Source: Pseudomonadota bacterium (lineage in GTDB: Bacteria; Pseudomonadota; Alphaproteobacteria; Caulobacterales; Caulobacteraceae). From it: a DNA stretch of 44,209 nt. Positions 15,015 to 22,848 of the stretch are shown here, in pieces. Within the stretch, counting starts at the first letter, position 1; each line of letters begins with the position of its first letter. The translations under genes and the position numbers were made by a program. The notes beneath the pieces were generated by a model. The model saw nothing but the letters and a program-made list of their open reading frames with translations. It was not told the origin of the DNA and searched no databases. The stretch lies in NCBI GenBank assembly GCA_963205025.1, contig CAUJHO010000003.1:1-44209 (forward strand). The letters run 5' to 3'.

Positions 15015-15938
15015 TCACTCTGTTGCCAGATCGGCACCGACCCGGCGTGGGTCAGGGTGAATCAGGATGTCGGCACCCGGCAGGGCCTCGCGCACCCGGG
15101 CTTCGGCCTGTTCGAGCAGGTCATGGGCCTGGGCCAGGGTCAGGTCGGGATCCAGGTCGACGTGCATCTGAACCATAGGCACCGAACCGGAACTTCGGGT
15201 CCGCAGGCGATGCACACCGCCGATGTTCGGATCGGCCAGAACCGCCGCGGTGATGGCGGCCTGGGTCGCCGCCGGCAGTTCACGGTCCAGAAGCTGGTCG
15301 GCCGCTTCACGCAGGACCGAAAACGCGCCCCACAGCAGCCACACCGCCACGATCAGACCGGCGACGGCATCCAGCGGAGCCGCCGCCAGGAAGGTGGCTG
15401 AGCCGACCCCGATCAGGGCCACCAGATTCGACACCAGGTCGGCCGCATAGTGGGCCCGGTCCCCCTTGATCGCGACCGACCCGCTGCGGGCAATGGCGCG
15501 GGTCTGGAACCAGACCAGGCCCAGGGTCACCAGGATCGAGACAGCCATGATGGCGACCGCCCAGCCGCCGTTGGCGACGGGCCGGGGCGACACGATCCGG
15601 TCCATCGCCTCCCAGGCCACAAACAGGCCCGATCCGAAGACCAGCCCCGCCTGGAGCAGGCCCGCAAAGGCCTCGGCCTTGCCGTGGCCGTGGCGATGGT
15701 CCCAGTCAGGCGGCCGGGCCGCCCAGCGGACGGCGAAGAACACCGCCAGCGAGGCCACCAAATCCAGGCCCGAATCCAGCAGCGAGGCCAGGAGCGACAC
15801 CGAACCCGAGGCCGCCCAGCCGAAGACCTTCAGCAGCACCAGCAGGACGGCGGTTCCGATCGACAGCCAGGTTGCCAGGCGCACGGCACGGGCACCGGCG
15901 TCGAGGTCTGCGGGGCGGGGGATCGTGTCCGTGGTCAT
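15015..15938 (-). CDS. Cation diffusion facilitator transporter (FieF-like)
   Basis: 307-residue inner-membrane metal efflux protein with six predicted helices and a C-terminal cytosolic domain. Metal-site features are LLDSGLDLVAS in helix 2 (Asp-x3-Asp) and HYAADLVSN in helix 5 (His-x3-Asp), the tetrahedral site of FieF/YiiP; DWDHRHGHGKAEAFAGL is the usual His-rich loop. The C-terminal domain has VQMHVDLDPDLTLAQAHDL. Substrates in the family are Zn, Fe, Cd or Mn and the motif pattern cannot decide among them. First gene of the minus-strand group with fzlA and queG; it is divergent from the citrate synthase-like gene. Confidence 0.9.
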   Translation of the reverse strand: MTTDTIPRPADLDAGARAVRLATWLSIGTAVLLVLLKVFGWAASGSVSLLASLLDSGLDLVASLAVFFAVRWAARPPDWDHRHGHGKAEAFAGLLQAGLVFGSGLFVAWEAMDRIVSPRPVANGGWAVAIMAVSILVTLGLVWFQTRAIARSGSVAIKGDRAHYAADLVSNLVALIGVGSATFLAAAPLDAVAGLIVAVWLLWGAFSVLREAADQLLDRELPAATQAAITAAVLADPNIGGVHRLRTRSSGSVPMVQMHVDLDPDLTLAQAHDLLEQAEARVREALPGADILIHPDPRRVGADLATE

Positions 15939-15997
15939 CCGGTGTTGTCGCTCTGCCGCCGCCTGGAGGCAACCAGGGTTTCCATTCTCGGGTCGTA

Positions 15998-16021
15998 TGA
16001 TAGCTTATCAACATTGATCAA
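15998..16021. promoter_or_regulatory. Palindromes upstream of the HTH-citrate synthase gene
   Basis: Two adjacent inverted repeats, TGATA-GCT-TATCA (15998-16010) and TTGATCAA (16014-16021), lie 14-37 bp upstream of the ATG at 16035, in an AT-rich patch of the 96-bp divergent intergenic region. They fit an operator. The downstream gene product carries its own DNA-binding domain, so autoregulation is plausible but unproven. Confidence 0.4.
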
Positions 16022-16034
16022 CGAATGTGGGTCC

Positions 16035-17192
16035 ATGACCTCAGATCGCGAAGACTGGATCGGGCGGGCCGAGGCCGAAGCCCTGCTGGGGGTCAAGAGC
16101 CAGACGCTCTATGCCTATGTCAGTCGCGGTCATCTGGAGGCTCGGCCCGACCCGAGCCATTCCCGCCGAAGCCTCTATTCGACAGCCGATCTGCTGAGGC
16201 TCAAGGACCCGTCCTCGCCCCGCGTCGCGCGGCCCCAGGTCGAACGCGCTCCCGGCGTCACCATCACCTCGGGCCTGACCTCCGTTGATGCCGACGGCGT
16301 CAGCTTTCGCGGTCAGGATGCCGTGGCCCTGTCGCAGACGGCCACGCTGGAACAGGTTGCGCGGCTGGTCTGGGGCGGCACGGCCGACGATCCCTTCGCC
16401 GACCAGCGCCCGCGCGTGGACGTCATCTTCCCCGGCACCCCGCGTAGCCGGGCCTTCGCCTGTCTGGCCCGGCGGGCCGACGAGGACGGCCCGACCTCCG
16501 GCCGCTCGCCGGTGTCGCTGCGTCGCGAGGCCGCCTCTATCCTCAATGAGATCGTCGACGCCATCGCGGGCCCCGGGCCGCGCCTGCATATCCATCAACG
16601 CCTGGCCCGAGCCTGGAAATTGACGGAGGTGTCGTCCCCGATCCTGCGTCAGGCCATGATCCTGTCGATCGACCACCAGGCGGATGCCGCGGTCCTGGCC
16701 GCACGGGTGACGGCCGACGCCGGCGCGTCGCTGGCGGCCTCGACCCTGTCGGGCCTGGCCGCTTTTTCCGGGCCAGAATTGGGCGGGCGGCTGTCCCTGG
16801 TCAATAATTTCGTGATCGAGGCGCGCAAGACCGATGCCCGCTCGGCCTGCCGGGCCCGGCTGGCGGAAGGCCAGGCCCTGCCCGGCTTCGAAGACGGCCC
16901 CCACCCCGGAGGCGACCCCCGGGCGCGCGCCCTGATCGAGGCGGCACACCTGTCCGAACCACTCGCCGACATCGCCCATGTCGGCGAGGCCATGACGGGC
17001 CGCGCCCCCAGCCTGGCGATGGCGATCTGCCTGGCAACCCGAAACCTCGATCTGCCGCGCGACGCCGCCTTCGCCCTCATGTCGGTGGGGCGCTGTGTCG
17101 GGTGGCTGGCCCACGCCATGGAACAGACCGGTTCAAGCTCGCACTTCCAGCCGACGCTGCGCTATGTCGGAACCGGCTCCGACGCCGCCTGA
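16035..17192 (+). CDS. Citrate synthase-family protein with N-terminal helix-turn-helix domain
   Basis: 385-residue two-part protein. Residues about 9-55 (AEALLGVKSQTLYAYVSRGH, then RRSLYSTADLLRL) are an excisionase/MerR-like helix-turn-helix. The rest is a short citrate synthase fold. Active-site positions appear kept: His214 in SIDHQAD (first catalytic His), His290 in GPHPGGDPRA (the GHxxYxxxDPRA region) and the DLPRDAAFAL segment near the expected Asp. Enzyme activity is unproven and substrate may be citrate- or methylcitrate-type. The ATG at 16035 was chosen because the HTH domain begins there; the frame remains open upstream but that part is antisense to the CDF gene. uppP follows 21 bp downstream. 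Confidence 0.85.
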   Translation: MTSDREDWIGRAEAEALLGVKSQTLYAYVSRGHLEARPDPSHSRRSLYSTADLLRLKDPSSPRVARPQVERAPGVTITSGLTSVDADGVSFRGQDAVALSQTATLEQVARLVWGGTADDPFADQRPRVDVIFPGTPRSRAFACLARRADEDGPTSGRSPVSLRREAASILNEIVDAIAGPGPRLHIHQRLARAWKLTEVSSPILRQAMILSIDHQADAAVLAARVTADAGASLAASTLSGLAAFSGPELGGRLSLVNNFVIEARKTDARSACRARLAEGQALPGFEDGPHPGGDPRARALIEAAHLSEPLADIAHVGEAMTGRAPSLAMAICLATRNLDLPRDAAFALMSVGRCVGWLAHAMEQTGSSSHFQPTLRYVGTGSDAA

Positions 17193-17213
17193 TTCGACCA
17201 GAAAGATCTCCCA

Positions 17214-18020
17214 ATGCCCGACTGGCTCGCAGCCGTAATCCTGGGCCTCGTCGAGGGCCTGACGGAGTTCATTCCCGTCTCCTCGACCGGCCATCTCCTG
17301 ATCACCAAGGAGATGTTGGGCCTGACCGATCCCAAGTGGGACACCTTGATCGTGCTGATTCAGTTGGGCGCGATCCTGGCGGTGGTCGCCCTTTATTTCC
17401 AGCGTCTGTGGAAGGTGCTGCTGGGGCTGTTTTCGACCGATCCGTCGGCCCGTCGCTTCGCCCTGTCGGTGCTGATCGCCTTTCTGCCGTCGGCGGTGGT
17501 CGGCCTGCTCCTGCACGATTTCATCAAGACGGTGCTGTTCGACGTACAGGTGGTGTTTGCAACCCTGATCCTGGGCGGCATTGCCCTGCTGGTGGTCGAG
17601 CGGCGGGCCCCGACGCCGCGCGAGGACGACGCCATGCACTTTTCGTTCCGGACGGCAGGGCTGATCGGCCTGTTCCAGTGCCTGGCGATCATTCCGGGTA
17701 TGTCGCGATCCGGGGCCACCATCGTCGGCGGCCTGCTGGCCGGGGCCGACAAGCGCTCGGCGGCCGAGTTCTCGTTCTTCCTGGCAATCCCGACCATGGT
17801 CGGGGCCTTCGCCCTTGATTTCTGGCAGAGCCGCGACCTGCTCAACGCCGATTTCATGGGAACAATCGCCATCGCCTTCGTCGTCTCGTTCCTCAGCGGC
17901 CTGTTCGTGGTCAGGACCATGCTCGACTTCGTAACCCGGCACGGTTTCGCGCCCTTCGCCTGGTGGCGGATCGGGGTCGGCGTCCTGGGTCTGGTGGCGG
18001 TCGGCGTGGGCTGGCTTTAG
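17214..18020 (+). CDS. uppP: Undecaprenyl-diphosphatase
   Basis: 268-residue inner-membrane phosphatase that recycles undecaprenyl pyrophosphate to the lipid carrier for peptidoglycan and O-antigen; also called BacA (bacitracin resistance). Both active-site motifs are intact: EGLTEFIPVSSTGHL (Glu14, Glu18, Ser23-His27) and PGMSRSGAT (161-169, with the catalytic Arg). About eight hydrophobic segments and a length of 268 match the family. It starts 21 bp after the citrate synthase-like gene and may be cotranscribed with it. Its stop overlaps the convergent pentapeptide-repeat gene by four bases. Confidence 0.95.
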   Translation: MPDWLAAVILGLVEGLTEFIPVSSTGHLLITKEMLGLTDPKWDTLIVLIQLGAILAVVALYFQRLWKVLLGLFSTDPSARRFALSVLIAFLPSAVVGLLLHDFIKTVLFDVQVVFATLILGGIALLVVERRAPTPREDDAMHFSFRTAGLIGLFQCLAIIPGMSRSGATIVGGLLAGADKRSAAEFSFFLAIPTMVGAFALDFWQSRDLLNADFMGTIAIAFVVSFLSGLFVVRTMLDFVTRHGFAPFAWWRIGVGVLGLVAVGVGWL

Positions 18021-19240
18021 GCGGCGTCGAGCGTCAGCGGGTCGTATTCGGCCAGGGTCAGATTGGCCCCCTGGATCTGAACCCCGTCGAGATCGGCCTC
18101 GATCAGACGCGCCCGCGTCAGATCGGCCCCCGAGAGATTGGCCTGGCGCAGGTCGGCCCGGCTGAGGTCGGCGCGCACCAATCGGCCCTGCCCGACATCC
18201 AGCGGCCCCAGCTTGGCCAGGGAAAGATCGGCGCGGGTCAGTTGGGCGTCCCGCAGCTTGGCCCCTCTCAGATCGGCCCCACGCAGGCACACCGCCCGCA
18301 GATCGGCCCCGGTCAGGTCGGCTCCCTGAAGCTCGGCCCCGGTCATGTCCATGCCGTAGAAAACGGCACGCTGAGCGGTCAGGGCCGTCAGGCTGACGTC
18401 GCGCAGGGTCCCCAGCGAGCGGAAATCGACCTCTGTACCGCTGAAAAAGGCACCCTTCAGGCCCCCGGTCTCGCACCAGAGGCGGTGATCGCGAATGAGA
18501 TCGGCCAGCGGCCGGTCATCGATATAGACAATCGGCGGCGGGGCCTTGAGGAGCCCTTCGAGATTGGCCCCGCTGGTCGAGGCTGCGGACAGGTTTGCCC
18601 CGACCACGATGGCCCCCTTCAGGCTGGCCCCGGAGAAGTCCGTCCCGGCCAGGTTGCAATTGGACAGATCGGCCCCGTCCAGCCGGGCATTTCGCATCCG
18701 CGCGCCGTTCAGGCTGGCCCCGACGAGGACCGCATCGCGGAAGTCCGCCGCCACGCCGCCCATCTCGCTGAGTTGTGCGCCCGAGAGATCGGCTCCGGTG
18801 AGGATGGCGCGCTCGAGATCGCCGGCCCGCCGTTCATGCTTGAGCAGCCGGTAGCCGTCCTTGCGGTCCTGCAACGCCGTATTGCCCTCGCGCAGGTCAC
18901 AGCCCACCATGCGCGCCTGGGCCAGATTGGCCCCGCGCAGACAGGCCCCGCGCAGATCTGTGCGCTCCAGGCTGGTGTTGCGCAGATCGGCATCACGCAG
19001 ATCAACGCCATAGAGAATGGCCCGGTCGAACCGGGCGGCCCGCGCCGAGGCCCCACTCAGAATGGCCCCGGTCAGGTCGGCCTCACTGAGGTCCAGCCCT
19101 TCCAGATTACAGTTGCTGAGGTCGTGGTAGGTCAGGCCGAGCCGGCGACCGCCCGGTTCTCGGCGCAGATAGCGGCCATGAGCCTCCAGCGCAGCCTTCA
19201 GCGCTGAATCGTCGATCAATTTGATCAGTGTTACCGCCAC
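18017..19240 (-). CDS. Pentapeptide-repeat protein
   Basis: 407-residue protein made largely of A(D/N)LXX pentapeptide repeats, which fold as a right-handed quadrilateral beta-helix. Two non-repeat insertions interrupt the repeats (near NTALQDRKDGYRLLKHERR and near PPPIVYIDDRPLADLIRDH). The N-terminal head (LEAHGRYLRREPGGRRLGLT) is echoed by the second insertion (IRDHRLWCETGGLKGAFFSG), suggesting two fused modules. The GTG at 19240 was chosen because upstream in-frame starts run into the zur gene and add low-complexity sequence. Pentapeptide proteins include gyrase protectors and many unknowns; no specific role is claimed. It begins 50 bp after zur and could be cotranscribed with it. Confidence 0.85.
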   Translation of the reverse strand: MAVTLIKLIDDSALKAALEAHGRYLRREPGGRRLGLTYHDLSNCNLEGLDLSEADLTGAILSGASARAARFDRAILYGVDLRDADLRNTSLERTDLRGACLRGANLAQARMVGCDLREGNTALQDRKDGYRLLKHERRAGDLERAILTGADLSGAQLSEMGGVAADFRDAVLVGASLNGARMRNARLDGADLSNCNLAGTDFSGASLKGAIVVGANLSAASTSGANLEGLLKAPPPIVYIDDRPLADLIRDHRLWCETGGLKGAFFSGTEVDFRSLGTLRDVSLTALTAQRAVFYGMDMTGAELQGADLTGADLRAVCLRGADLRGAKLRDAQLTRADLSLAKLGPLDVGQGRLVRADLSRADLRQANLSGADLTRARLIEADLDGVQIQGANLTLAEYDPLTLDAA

Positions 19241-19290
19241 CCGCCCCCCATCCCGTGGTTCAACGAGCCACTCTGCCGACAAGGGCTTAA

Positions 19291-19788
19291 TCAAGCGTTG
19301 GTGGCGGGCTCCTGACAGTCCGGGCACAGCCCGTGAGCCTCCACCGTGATCCGGCCGATGCGATAGCCCTCGCCCGCCGCCGAACCGAGCAGAGGTGCGA
19401 CGTCCGGCGGTGCCAACTCGCGCGTCTCGCCGCAGCAATCACAGATCAGGAAGGCGGCAACATGGTCGGCGTCACCGTGAGAACAGGCGACATAGGCCGA
19501 GATTGAGGCGATGCGATGCACCAGACCGGTGCGCTCGAGGAATTCCAGGGCCCGATAGACGGTCGGCGGCTTGGCGGCGCGGCCATCATTGCCGAAATCC
19601 GCGATCAGATCATAGGCTTTGATCGGCTGGCCGGTCGCCAGCAACAGCTCCAGGACACGCCGGCGCGGCGCTGTCAGCCGTTCACCGCGCGCGGCCAGCT
19701 CGGTCTGGGTGTGGTCGAGCGCGCGCGCCAGCTCCGGCTCGGCCAGGCCGCCCTGGAGGTGATGATCGTGGGCGCAATCCGATCCCAT
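19291..19788 (-). CDS. zur: Fur-family zinc uptake regulator
   Basis: 165-residue Fur-superfamily repressor. The winged helix (RLTAPRRRVLELLL, KPPTVYRALEFLERTGLVHRI) is followed by a dimerisation/metal domain. The structural zinc site is visible as C116-x2-C119 and C155-x2-C158, and the regulatory site region as AYVACSHGDADH (Cys102, His104) with HVAAFLICDCCG. The Cys-rich pattern plus a His-rich N-terminus (CAHDHH) fits Zur better than Fur. This is strengthened by a Zur-box palindrome 52 bp upstream, shared with a divergent TonB receptor. AGAGG directly abuts the ATG, an unusually tight spacing. Confidence 0.88.
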   Translation of the reverse strand: MGSDCAHDHHLQGGLAEPELARALDHTQTELAARGERLTAPRRRVLELLLATGQPIKAYDLIADFGNDGRAAKPPTVYRALEFLERTGLVHRIASISAYVACSHGDADHVAAFLICDCCGETRELAPPDVAPLLGSAAGEGYRIGRITVEAHGLCPDCQEPATNA

Positions 19789-19839
19789 CCTCTGGAGCTA
19801 GGGCCGCCGGCCCCTGATGGCAAGGCTTGACCGATTGTG

Positions 19840-19856
19840 ATGTTATCTCATAACAT
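19840..19856. promoter_or_regulatory. Zur box between zur and the TonB receptor gene
   Basis: Perfect inverted repeat ATGTTAT-ctc-ATAACAT (7-3-7), matching the ATGTTAT/ATAACAT half-sites of known proteobacterial Zur boxes. It lies 34 bp upstream of the receptor ATG (19891) and 51 bp upstream of the zur ATG. One Zur dimer pair could thus control both directions: zinc-repressed receptor and autoregulated zur. Confidence 0.85.
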
Positions 19857-19890
19857 TCCAGCCCTGTTTCCCGATACGCTCCGTTCGGCC

Positions 19891-21903
19891 ATGTGCAAGC
19901 TCGTCCTGTTCTCTGCCGTCAGCTGGATGGCCCTGTCCTCCGCCGTCCTGGCCCAGGACCCACCGGCGGCCGAGGCCGGCGATCGCCTCGACGATATCAT
20001 CGTCACCGGGGCACCCTACGGCGTGACCCGCCGCGCCACGACCCTGGCCCTCGAGGTGCTGGACGAAACCGAATTGGCGACGGCCCCGCCCTCGACACTC
20101 GGCGATGTCCTGAACGGCCTGCCGGGGGTCCGCACCACCGCCTTTGCCGTCGGGGCCAGCCGCCCGGTCATTCGCGGCCTGGCCGGGCCGCGCGTGCTGG
20201 TCCTGTCCAATGGCGTCGGCCTGATAGACGCCTCGGGCCTGTCGCCGGACCATCAGGTAGCCGCCGATCCCGCCGACGCCAGCCGCATCGAGGTTCTGCG
20301 CGGGCCGTCCACCCTGGCCTATGGCGGCACGGCCATCGGCGGCGTCGTCAATGTCATCGACGACCGTATCGCGTCCGTTGCGCCCGAAGGCGGACGGGAC
20401 GGTCGCATCGGCCTCCAGTCCACCCGCGTCGACGGCGGCTGGGCCGCCTCTGCCCACCTGTCCGCCGCGGTCGGCCCCCTTGTCGTCAGTCTTGAGGGAC
20501 AACGCCGCGAGGCCGGGGACTATGCCATCCCGCAACCGGCCGAATCCCGACGCCTACACGAGGCCGAAGGCGAGACGCTCGAGACGCTGGAGGGCGGGGA
20601 CCTGGAGAACAGCTTCTCCAACGTCAGCGTCTATGGCGGCGGCCTGAGCTGGATCGGCGCGGACGGCTTCGTCGGCCTGTCAGTCCGGCGCACGGAGTCG
20701 GACTATGGCGTCCCCGGCCACGCCCACGAGGGGCACGACGACGCTGCCGTCACCATCGGCCTGCAACAGACCCGCTATGATCTTCGCGGTGAATGGGGCC
20801 TGGACATCGGACCATTTGCACGGATCCGGGCCTCGGGCGGCTATGCCGATTATCAACATGGCGAGCTCGAGGGCGACGAGGTCGGCACCCGGTTCCTGTC
20901 GGATGGCTGGGAAGGCCGCGTCGAACTGGTCCAGGCCAATATCAACGGTTGGCAGGGGGCGATCGGTGCCCAGGTGCTGCGTCGCGATTTCGACGCCATC
21001 GGCGACGAGGCCTATGTCCCCAGAACCCGCATCACCGAGGCCGGGGCCTTTGTCCTCCAGCGGCTGGACCGGGGCCGGGTCGGCGTCGAAGGCGGCCTGC
21101 GCTTCGATCACCGCCGTCTCGATAGCCTGGTGGCAGAGCGCCGCTTCGAGAATGTCTCGGCCTCGCTCGGCCTCTTCTATCGACCCGATGGCGACTGGTT
21201 CGTGGGTCTCAGCCTTGCCAGCAGCGGCCGCGGCCCGACCGAGGCCGAACTGTTCGCCGACGGGCCCCACGCGGCCACCCGCGCCTATGAGGTCGGCGAC
21301 CCGGATCTGAGGTCGGAGCGTGCGAATTCGATCGAGGGGACGCTGCATGTCGACCTCGGGGCCGTCTCGACAGACCTGCATCTGTACCACGCCCGCTATG
21401 ACGGATTCATCGACCTGGCCCCGACCGGCGGCGAAGCCGATGACCTGCCCGTCTTCGCCTACGTCCAGACCGACGCCCGCTTCACCGGCTTCGAGGTCGA
21501 GGCGACCTGGCGGCTGTGGGACGAGGGCGACCGTCGCAGCCTGAGGCTGGAGGCCGCCGGCGATCATGTTCGCGGAGACACCGATCTGGGCCCGGCCGCC
21601 CGCATTCCGCCCTGGTCGGCGACGGCCCGCGTGGTGATGCAGTTTGACGCCTGGAGCGGTCGCCTGGAGCTTCGTGAGGTCGGGGCCCAGGACCGGGTGG
21701 CGGCGTTTGAACTGCCGACCGATGGCTACCGGACCCTGAACGCCTTCCTGGCCTGGTCACCTGATCCCGAGGGGGGCCTGCTGGTCTATGCCGAAGGCCG
21801 CAACCTCAATGATGCGGAGGTCCGCGAACACGCCTCCTTCCTCAAGGACCTGGCCCCGTCACCGGGTCGCAATCTGCGCCTGGGTGTCGTCTATCGCTTC
21901 TGA
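19891..21903 (+). CDS. TonB-dependent outer-membrane receptor, zinc-type (ZnuD-like)
   Basis: 670-residue TonB-dependent receptor: signal peptide (cleavage near VLA-Q), TonB box region (DDIIVTGAP), plug domain with VLNGLPGVRTTAF, RPVIRGLAGPRVLVL and EVLRGPSTLAYGGTAIGGVV, then a 22-strand-type barrel ending in the terminal aromatic YRF. A His/Asp-rich loop, PGHAHEGHDDA at about residues 276-286, resembles the zinc-capturing loop of ZnuD. With the Zur box upstream and zur divergent, import of zinc or a zinc complex is the best guess. The ATG at 19891 was chosen because the signal peptide begins there; starts at 19837/19840 lie inside the operator. No inner-membrane zinc ABC transporter is in the window. 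Confidence 0.88.
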   Translation: MCKLVLFSAVSWMALSSAVLAQDPPAAEAGDRLDDIIVTGAPYGVTRRATTLALEVLDETELATAPPSTLGDVLNGLPGVRTTAFAVGASRPVIRGLAGPRVLVLSNGVGLIDASGLSPDHQVAADPADASRIEVLRGPSTLAYGGTAIGGVVNVIDDRIASVAPEGGRDGRIGLQSTRVDGGWAASAHLSAAVGPLVVSLEGQRREAGDYAIPQPAESRRLHEAEGETLETLEGGDLENSFSNVSVYGGGLSWIGADGFVGLSVRRTESDYGVPGHAHEGHDDAAVTIGLQQTRYDLRGEWGLDIGPFARIRASGGYADYQHGELEGDEVGTRFLSDGWEGRVELVQANINGWQGAIGAQVLRRDFDAIGDEAYVPRTRITEAGAFVLQRLDRGRVGVEGGLRFDHRRLDSLVAERRFENVSASLGLFYRPDGDWFVGLSLASSGRGPTEAELFADGPHAATRAYEVGDPDLRSERANSIEGTLHVDLGAVSTDLHLYHARYDGFIDLAPTGGEADDLPVFAYVQTDARFTGFEVEATWRLWDEGDRRSLRLEAAGDHVRGDTDLGPAARIPPWSATARVVMQFDAWSGRLELREVGAQDRVAAFELPTDGYRTLNAFLAWSPDPEGGLLVYAEGRNLNDAEVREHASFLKDLAPSPGRNLRLGVVYRF

Positions 21904-21905
21904 AG

Positions 21906-21924
21906 CTCGCGTCTGACGCGCGAG
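21906..21924 (+). terminator. Weak hairpin after the TonB receptor gene
   Basis: CTCGCG-7 nt-CGCGAG directly after the stop codon, followed by only a short T-run (aggttt). It could attenuate or end the receptor transcript; evidence is weak. Confidence 0.3.
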
Positions 21925-21994
21925 AGGTTTGCCCGGGCCGGTGGTCTGGGCTAGAAGCCCGCACCTTTCTCAATCCGCCGGATAGCCAAGTTTC

Positions 21995-22786
21995 ATGGAA
22001 CAGTCCCCGCTCGCCCCTCAGATGACGGGCAACGTCCTCTTCTACAAGAGCCCCGAACCTCTTACGCCTGAGCATCACGGCAAGCTTGGTATCAAGCGCG
22101 TCGAACACCCCTATGCCTTCGTGTCGGGCACCCACATCGTGCCGGCCACGGTGACGGAGTTCGCGCCGGCGTCCCTCTCCTATCCGATCATCTTCGTCGG
22201 TGACGAGGAAAAGACCCCGCTGATGGTCTTGGGCCTGCGCCAGGGCGAGAACCTGCACATCGACGCCAAGGGCGACTTCCGGCCCGACTCCTATGTGCCG
22301 GCCTTCGTGCGTCGCTATCCGTTCGTCTATGCCAATGAGCAGGGTTCCGACCGGCTGATCCTGTGCATCGATCGCGGTGCCGATTTCGTCAGCGAGACGT
22401 TCGATGTGCCGTTCTTCGAGGGGACCCAGCCTTCGGAATACACCAACCAGGCCATGCAGTTCTGCAACGACTTCGAGACGGAACGCCAGCGCACGACCAG
22501 CTTCATGGCCCTGCTCAAGGAGCTGGACCTGCTGGATCCGCGCGAAACCAACTTCACCCCGCGCAATCCCGACGGGTCGGCCGGCCAGCCGCAGAAGATC
22601 GCCGACTACTGGGCCGTGTCCGAAGAGAAGCTGGGCAAGCTGAGCGCCAAGAAGCTGGCCGAGCTGCGCGACAACGGTGCCCTGGGCCAGATCTATGCCC
22701 ACATGAACTCGCTCATGGGCTGGGATCGCCTGATCGCCCTGGCCATGGAACGCGGCGCGCGCCTGCAGACCGCCGCCAACGCCTAG
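21995..22786 (+). CDS. SapC family protein
   Basis: 263-residue protein with the layout of the SapC family: a YAFVSGTHIVPATVTEF block near the N-terminus, YPIIFVGDEE, PAFVRRYPFVYANEQG, LILCIDRGADFVSE and a C-terminal KLGKLSAKKLAELRDNGALG. The family was named from an S-layer locus of Campylobacter but its function is not established; no signal peptide is visible, so a cytoplasmic or non-classically handled protein is likely. It forms a single-gene unit, ending at a strong intrinsic terminator 29 bp downstream. Nothing S-layer-related is adjacent. Confidence 0.85.
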   Translation: MEQSPLAPQMTGNVLFYKSPEPLTPEHHGKLGIKRVEHPYAFVSGTHIVPATVTEFAPASLSYPIIFVGDEEKTPLMVLGLRQGENLHIDAKGDFRPDSYVPAFVRRYPFVYANEQGSDRLILCIDRGADFVSETFDVPFFEGTQPSEYTNQAMQFCNDFETERQRTTSFMALLKELDLLDPRETNFTPRNPDGSAGQPQKIADYWAVSEEKLGKLSAKKLAELRDNGALGQIYAHMNSLMGWDRLIALAMERGARLQTAANA

Positions 22787-22814
22787 GATCCGAGGTCCAG
22801 CCTATCGAGACAGC

Positions 22815-22844
22815 CCCCGGCGGATCCGATTCGCCGGGGTTTTT
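22815..22844 (+). terminator. Intrinsic terminator of the SapC-family gene
   Basis: An 8-bp perfect GC stem (CCCCGGCG, loop of nine, CGCCGGGG) followed immediately by TTTTT, 29 bp after the stop codon. It also lies just past the stop of the convergent MaoC-like gene. Confidence 0.9.
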
Positions 22845-22848
22845 CGTA

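Noticed and set aside
17963..19207. Plus-strand 414-codon frame with a repetitive Ile-Gly-x-x-Gln pattern
   Set aside because: The periodicity is only the antisense image of the pentapeptide repeats encoded on the minus strand.
19837..19890. Upstream GTG/ATG starts for the zinc-type receptor
   Set aside because: They lie within the Zur box and would place 18 extra residues before a normal signal peptide.
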